Source: Simkania negevensis
Lineage (GTDB): Bacteria > Chlamydiota > Chlamydiia > Chlamydiales > Simkaniaceae
Assembly (NCBI GenBank): GCA_016191565.1
Contig: JACPWA010000221.1
Coordinates: 1-9,226 of the forward strand
DNA length: 9,226 nt
Direction: 5' to 3'
Of this stretch, positions 5,633 through 9,226 are shown one piece after another. The notes beneath the pieces are model-generated. The model was not told the DNA's origin. It searched no databases and saw nothing but the letters and a program-made list of their open reading frames with translations. How positions within the stretch are numbered: position 1 is the first letter of the stretch; every line of letters starts with the position of its first letter. The translations under genes and the position numbers were made by a program.

Positions 5633-8485
5633 TTACGTTTCAAAATAAGCCCATTTGAAGTTGACCAGAACGGAAAGGGATTTGATTCTAAGTTTTCTTT
5701 TTTTCAGGGCTGGGCTTGTGGTTGAGGAAATGGGGCTAACTGGCACTTCATCTAGCAAAATAGTTTCTGCTTCTAGATAGTATCGTTCTCTTTTTTGAGA
5801 GTCAAGTTCTCTTTCTGCAAGATGGAGTATCTCTTGGTATTTTCCATTCTCCCACTTCGCCAAATTCATAGGTTCTTTGGCCTCTTTAAATGCATTTAAA
5901 GTATACATGGGATCATTTACAGGCTTGGCAATGCATGGGATAGCAAAAGCATTTTCCCAGTATTTTTTAATCAGCTCAATAAGCTGGTTTCCCATACTTC
6001 CTGTTAGATAAAAGAGATCAATAGAGGGAAATGTTTCTTTAGAAAGAGACAACTCTTTTAAGGCTTCCATAAAAAGAATTTTTGCTTTTTGCAAGTCGAA
6101 ATGCAATAAGGGGGAATCCTTTATAAAACTATGTTCCTTTGGAAGAGGGCTAAAGGCTGGGAAAATGTTAAGTAAAGAGGCGACCTCTTCTCTGTCAATG
6201 GCCATGGAAAAGGCTTGCCGCATTTTTTTATTGTTGAAGGGAGACTTTTTACAATTAAAAGTGCACCACCATATTCCTTTATTCAAAAAACTAATTGGTT
6301 CATCTTTTTTGTCAGGGATGAAAAGAGGATCCCATGTGGTTAGGGGAAGCCCTACCATATGAGTAGTGTTTTTTTCAAACAGTTCAAAAGCTTGATAACG
6401 ACTCATCTTTGCAATGTTGACTTGATCTAGCTTAATCTGCTTTTCATCCCAATAAAGGGGATTCTTACTCAGCTCATAGCCTTCGTTGGGTTTGTTTTTA
6501 ATGAGTTGGAAAGCCCCATTGCAAACGTAAGCACTTCCCTCTTCAAGGGGCCAATTAGGATGAAGTTGATCAACTAAACGGGAGACAGGAGAATAAATCG
6601 TATGAGCTGTCAGTTCAAGAAAGTAAGGAGTAGGGCATCTAAGTTCCACCTTCAGAGTCATCTCATCTAAGGCATGTATTCCAATCTTATCAGGGGGCAT
6701 TGTGCCATTTTTGGCAAGTTCAGCATTTTTGATCGGATAAAAAAGATAAGCAAAAGGGGTCTTAAAATCGGGAGAAAGAACTTTTTTCCAGGCATATTCA
6801 AAGTCAAAAGCGGTCACTAGGGAACCATTAGACCAACGAGCGTGGCGTAATGTAAACACGTAAGTTTTAAGGTCAGGAGAAATTTCAACAGATTTGGCTA
6901 TGCCACACTCGATCTTTCCTTCTCTATCTTCCCTCATCAGTCCTTCTGAAAGCATTTTTAGAAGAATAGAAGAAATTTGATCTCCTCCAATGCGAGGGTC
7001 TAAGGAAACAACAGAATATTCTAATCCTAATTTTAAAACCCTTTGACTTTCTATTTTGAGCTTCCAACTTGCAAGTGCTTTAGTTATAGCTTTTTTAAGC
7101 TCCTCTTGGATAGTAGAGGAAAGATTTGTAAGGAGATATCCCAAAAAGGTGCTATTTTGCAGATGGAGGGTAGAGGACACAATTTGAGAATGGCTAAAAC
7201 CAAACTTAAGTAAAGTCTGTTCTAGATTTTTTTTAAAATGATCATCGGGAAGGCGCATCATGAAAAAGAGCTGTCCTTCCTTTTGCTCAAATTGGCAGAA
7301 GTAATCAGAAGTTTTTGTGATTTCAAAGTGTATCGCTTCCAGCAGGAGCTTGAAGAGAGTTTCTATGGTTTCTACAGACAAGTAGGTTTGTGCTTCAATG
7401 GGCTCTAGCGAATGGAAAAAATCTTCTAAAAGATCGGGGTTTTGCAAAGAGAGGTCGGGAAAAGCTTCCATAAGGGAGGTAAGCCTTTCTCGTTGTTTTA
7501 ATATAAGTCCTCCGTTGTAGTCTCTAAACTCTCCTACCGCTTCGAATAATAGATTGCCGATTTTTTGACGGGCTAGATAAAAATTGATCGATAGATCTGA
7601 GCGGAGCAGAGAAGGATCTTTAGGCAGATGTATCCTAAAAACATTCGCTTCAATCGGATGTTTCTTCTTAAGGTATTGGACAATTTGGCTCCTTTCCGGG
7701 AAAAAGGTAAAAGAACCTCGGATTTTGGCAAATAACTCTGCAAGGCTTGGCGCTTCTTTTTTACAGACACGTACCAAAATAATGGTAAAGATCGCCTCCT
7801 GAGGGGTTTGCCTATCCAGAAGAATCATCACCTCAGGAAGGTCTGAGACGTGGTGAATTTCACGACTTAAGGTAAGGATATTTTTCAAAACCTCCTCCTC
7901 ATTGCGCGTCATAAAAATGCGGGGAATTAATTGCTCCACGCAAAGCTCAATCTCTTGTTTTAGAAGAGCTTTTAGCCTTTTGATCTCTTCAGAAGTGAAG
8001 GGAAGACCGCTTTTTTTATCCACCTCAAAGTAGAGGGTTTTAATAGAGCTTTGGGAAGTTTGAAACATGTAGGTAGATCCCTTAACAAGCTGCACTTCGG
8101 AGATGAATTTTTTAATTCTTAAGAGAATGTGTTCTTCATCAAAGGCTTCATATTTATTTTTCAAATGAGCATGTGCTAAAATGCCAAGGACAGGTTTAGA
8201 CCCAAAGGTAAAGTAGAGAGAAAAAGGACTCAGACGGATATCGTAGGGGCTTTTTAAATGAAGAAAGGAGAGTTTCTTCCTTGCTAAGGCAATGGAATAA
8301 GAAAGCTTGGCAAGATGTTGAGGAGTGCGTTGCTGGATAAAATCTTCTTCTAGGAGTGCGGCGATCCGGTCTAGCTCTCTAAAGACTGAAACGTCGACAA
8401 GATGAGGGAGTTTTAGATGGAGCGTTTCTAATACTTCCCTAGCAACGTCAAGTTTTACTTGAAGGGGGAACAGTTCTTGAGCCAT
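5633..8485 (-). CDS. 950-residue protein: unknown N-terminal half fused to an OppA-type peptide-binding domain
   Basis: The C-terminal half (about 484-950) is an extracytoplasmic solute-binding protein of family 5 (OppA/DppA). It has SLDPRI (494-499), GLMRED (515-520) and FTLRHARWSNGSLVTAFDF (544-562), which is the family signature region. NGAFQL (656-661), SPFNNKKMRQAFSMAIDRE (748-766) and the closing AE-x-ILLDEVP (906-915) follow. OppA proteins bind oligopeptides for ABC transporters in the periplasm. The N-terminal half (1-480) has no signal peptide, lipobox or transmembrane helix; it looks like mixed alpha/beta with charged helices, and I do not recognise it. Usual family-5 proteins are 500-550 residues, so this is close to twice the length. 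Cytoplasmic proteins with such a domain exist (the regulator SgrR has an N-terminal helix-turn-helix), so a sensor role is possible. The segment that normally carries the W-x-A-D-Y-x-D-P block looks deleted near residue 870. No permease or ATPase gene is adjacent. The start follows a weak ribosome site. Confidence 0.8.
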   Translation of the reverse strand: MAQELFPLQVKLDVAREVLETLHLKLPHLVDVSVFRELDRIAALLEEDFIQQRTPQHLAKLSYSIALARKKLSFLHLKSPYDIRLSPFSLYFTFGSKPVLGILAHAHLKNKYEAFDEEHILLRIKKFISEVQLVKGSTYMFQTSQSSIKTLYFEVDKKSGLPFTSEEIKRLKALLKQEIELCVEQLIPRIFMTRNEEEVLKNILTLSREIHHVSDLPEVMILLDRQTPQEAIFTIILVRVCKKEAPSLAELFAKIRGSFTFFPERSQIVQYLKKKHPIEANVFRIHLPKDPSLLRSDLSINFYLARQKIGNLLFEAVGEFRDYNGGLILKQRERLTSLMEAFPDLSLQNPDLLEDFFHSLEPIEAQTYLSVETIETLFKLLLEAIHFEITKTSDYFCQFEQKEGQLFFMMRLPDDHFKKNLEQTLLKFGFSHSQIVSSTLHLQNSTFLGYLLTNLSSTIQEELKKAITKALASWKLKIESQRVLKLGLEYSVVSLDPRIGGDQISSILLKMLSEGLMREDREGKIECGIAKSVEISPDLKTYVFTLRHARWSNGSLVTAFDFEYAWKKVLSPDFKTPFAYLFYPIKNAELAKNGTMPPDKIGIHALDEMTLKVELRCPTPYFLELTAHTIYSPVSRLVDQLHPNWPLEEGSAYVCNGAFQLIKNKPNEGYELSKNPLYWDEKQIKLDQVNIAKMSRYQAFELFEKNTTHMVGLPLTTWDPLFIPDKKDEPISFLNKGIWWCTFNCKKSPFNNKKMRQAFSMAIDREEVASLLNIFPAFSPLPKEHSFIKDSPLLHFDLQKAKILFMEALKELSLSKETFPSIDLFYLTGSMGNQLIELIKKYWENAFAIPCIAKPVNDPMYTLNAFKEAKEPMNLAKWENGKYQEILHLAERELDSQKRERYYLEAETILLDEVPVSPISSTTSPALKKRKLRIKSLSVLVNFKWAYFET

Positions 8486-8527
8486 CAGTTTATCACTCTG
8501 AAACTTTTTTTAGAAACGGTTATGAAA

Positions 8528-8556
8528 ATCTTACAAAATTTTTATACGAGGGTCAA
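8528..8556 (-). promoter_or_regulatory. candidate promoter of the OppA-domain gene
   Basis: On the minus strand TTGACC (8556-8551, 5 of 6) and TAAGAT (8533-8528, 4 of 6) are separated by the ideal 17 nt. Transcription would start near 8521, giving a leader of about 36 nt. It lies back to back with the promoter of the membrane-protein gene in the 201-nt divergent region. Confidence 0.45.
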
Positions 8557-8630
8557 CATCTTAATTTCACAAGCTATTTATCCTGCACTTCCAAAGGGAA
8601 TTTTCGGGGAAAGGCTTTTCTAAATAAATC

Positions 8631-8658
8631 TTGACTAGAGTCTTTGGAGCGGGATAAA
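8631..8658 (+). promoter_or_regulatory. candidate promoter of the partial membrane-protein gene
   Basis: TTGACT (8631-8636, 5 of 6) and GATAAA (8653-8658, 4 of 6) are separated by 16 nt. Transcription would begin near 8665, about 22 nt before the GTG start. Confidence 0.45.
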
Positions 8659-8673
8659 TTAAGTAAATGTTTT

Positions 8674-8678
8674 AGGAG
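8674..8678 (+). promoter_or_regulatory. Shine-Dalgarno sequence that fixes a GTG start
   Basis: AGGAG at 8674-8678 lies 8 nt before GTG at 8687, which is ideal spacing. The in-frame GTG at 8678 overlaps the site and is therefore unlikely. The only nearby ATG, at 8668, meets a stop after two codons. Confidence 0.65.
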
Positions 8679-8686
8679 TGATAAAA

Positions 8687-9226
8687 GTGAATCGCTTAGA
8701 ATCTTTGCAATTGTATCCTGTGCAATATCGCAAAGTTTTTTACTTCGGGGCTCCGACTGTATGTATTTTCTTCACTTTAGCAATTCTTATCAGTTATTTT
8801 AAACTTTCTTTTCAAGAAGCACAAAGTTATTGGTACATTCCTGCCCTTATAGGGGGCGCTTTTACCTGGTATGTCTATCACAATGTCATTTTTACTGAAG
8901 AGACCCAGGGCTCAGTTCAGACCAAGGAAGGTATGGAAGCAGATACAAAAACCCTAAAAGAAGAACTTGAGAAATCGAACCGATCCATAAAGCATATTGT
9001 GAAAGGATTGATGGGAGTTTTCGCGGTGACTATTCTCCTTCGTCCTCCCTTTTTCTGCGAAATAGGACAAATAACTGATCTCTCTGCAATGTGCTGCCTT
9101 TTTGCTGTTGGGTCTTACTTTCGTCAAGTTTTGCATGTTTATTCAAGGACACCTGGAGTTTCTAAGGAAGAAATTGAAGAGCGATTTGCTGAAAGAGGAT
9201 TGTTTCAGATTCTTGCTTGGGCAAGT
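8687..9226 (+). CDS. putative four-segment membrane protein, GTG start, 3' end outside the window
   Basis: The frame from GTG at 8687 is open for 180 codons to the window edge with no stop. It is supported by a promoter-like sequence and an AGGAG ribosome site with ideal spacing. The product has four hydrophobic segments, at about residues 17-38, 48-69, 104-124 and 129-149. Segments two and three are separated by a charged, probably helical stretch (71-101, ending in the lysine- and glutamate-rich KTLKEELEKSN). After the last segment there is a hydrophilic stretch (SKEEIEERFAERG, 159-171) and the start of another hydrophobic stretch at the edge. It is therefore probably an inner-membrane protein with paired helices. 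I do not recognise the family, and no function can be given. It is divergent from the OppA-domain gene. Its first residue is translated as Met despite the GTG. Confidence 0.7.
   Translation, partial: MNRLESLQLYPVQYRKVFYFGAPTVCIFFTLAILISYFKLSFQEAQSYWYIPALIGGAFTWYVYHNVIFTEETQGSVQTKEGMEADTKTLKEELEKSNRSIKHIVKGLMGVFAVTILLRPPFFCEIGQITDLSAMCCLFAVGSYFRQVLHVYSRTPGVSKEEIEERFAERGLFQILAWAS

Noticed and set aside
5633..8485. SgrR-like transcription factor
   Set aside because: SgrR has a short N-terminal winged helix-turn-helix, whereas here the N-terminal part is about 480 residues with no helix-turn-helix I can see. A sensor role remains possible but not this family.
8668..8676. ATG as start of the membrane protein
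   Set aside because: It reads ATG TTT TAG and stops at once; GTG at 8687 has the properly spaced ribosome site.
1..9226. tRNA, rRNA, CRISPR array, insertion sequence or attachment site
   Set aside because: No cloverleaf, regularly spaced repeats, transposase-like frame or flanking direct repeats were seen by eye.

Overview
The window most likely comes from a host-associated bacterium, with an environmental chlamydia (Parachlamydia, Waddlia or Simkania-like) as the best guess. Three things point there: a three-gene pyruvate dehydrogenase cluster with split E1 and no E3, a peptide-binding-protein homologue, and a small eukaryote-like SH2-type protein. Legionella-type gammaproteobacteria also carry SH2 domains and remain an alternative. 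No rRNA, tRNA or phylogenetic marker is present to settle it, so the taxonomic call is inference.

Left part (1-3533, plus strand). A short 3' end of an upstream gene (stop at 55-57) is followed by an imperfect palindrome (66-90) and a second leader hairpin (142-169). The operon pdhA-pdhB-pdhC follows (E1 alpha, E1 beta, lipoyl E2). Gaps are 3 and 18 nt, so the three are almost certainly co-transcribed. Together they decarboxylate pyruvate and transfer the acetyl group to CoA. The E3 lipoamide dehydrogenase needed to reoxidise the lipoyl arm is not in the window.

Middle part (3567-5609). A minus-strand gene for an uncharacterised SEC-C zinc-motif protein ends 33 nt from the end of pdhC. It is divergent, across a very AT-rich 182-nt region, from a 120-residue gene on the plus strand. 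That small protein can be aligned by eye along nearly its whole length with an SH2 phosphotyrosine-binding domain, including the FLVR-type arginine, the V-x-H strand, the G-x-Y-Y strand and the SL-x-EL helix. It has its own good promoter, Shine-Dalgarno sequence and intrinsic terminator, and it is the most interesting gene of the window.

Right part (5633-9226). A large minus-strand gene encodes a 950-residue protein. Its C-terminal half is an OppA/DppA-type peptide-binding domain, its N-terminal half (about 480 residues) is unrecognised, and there is no signal peptide. Divergent from it, across 201 nt with a recognisable promoter in each direction, starts a four-segment membrane protein. That gene uses a GTG start codon and runs off the window. 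No insertion sequence, CRISPR array, tRNA or rRNA was seen.
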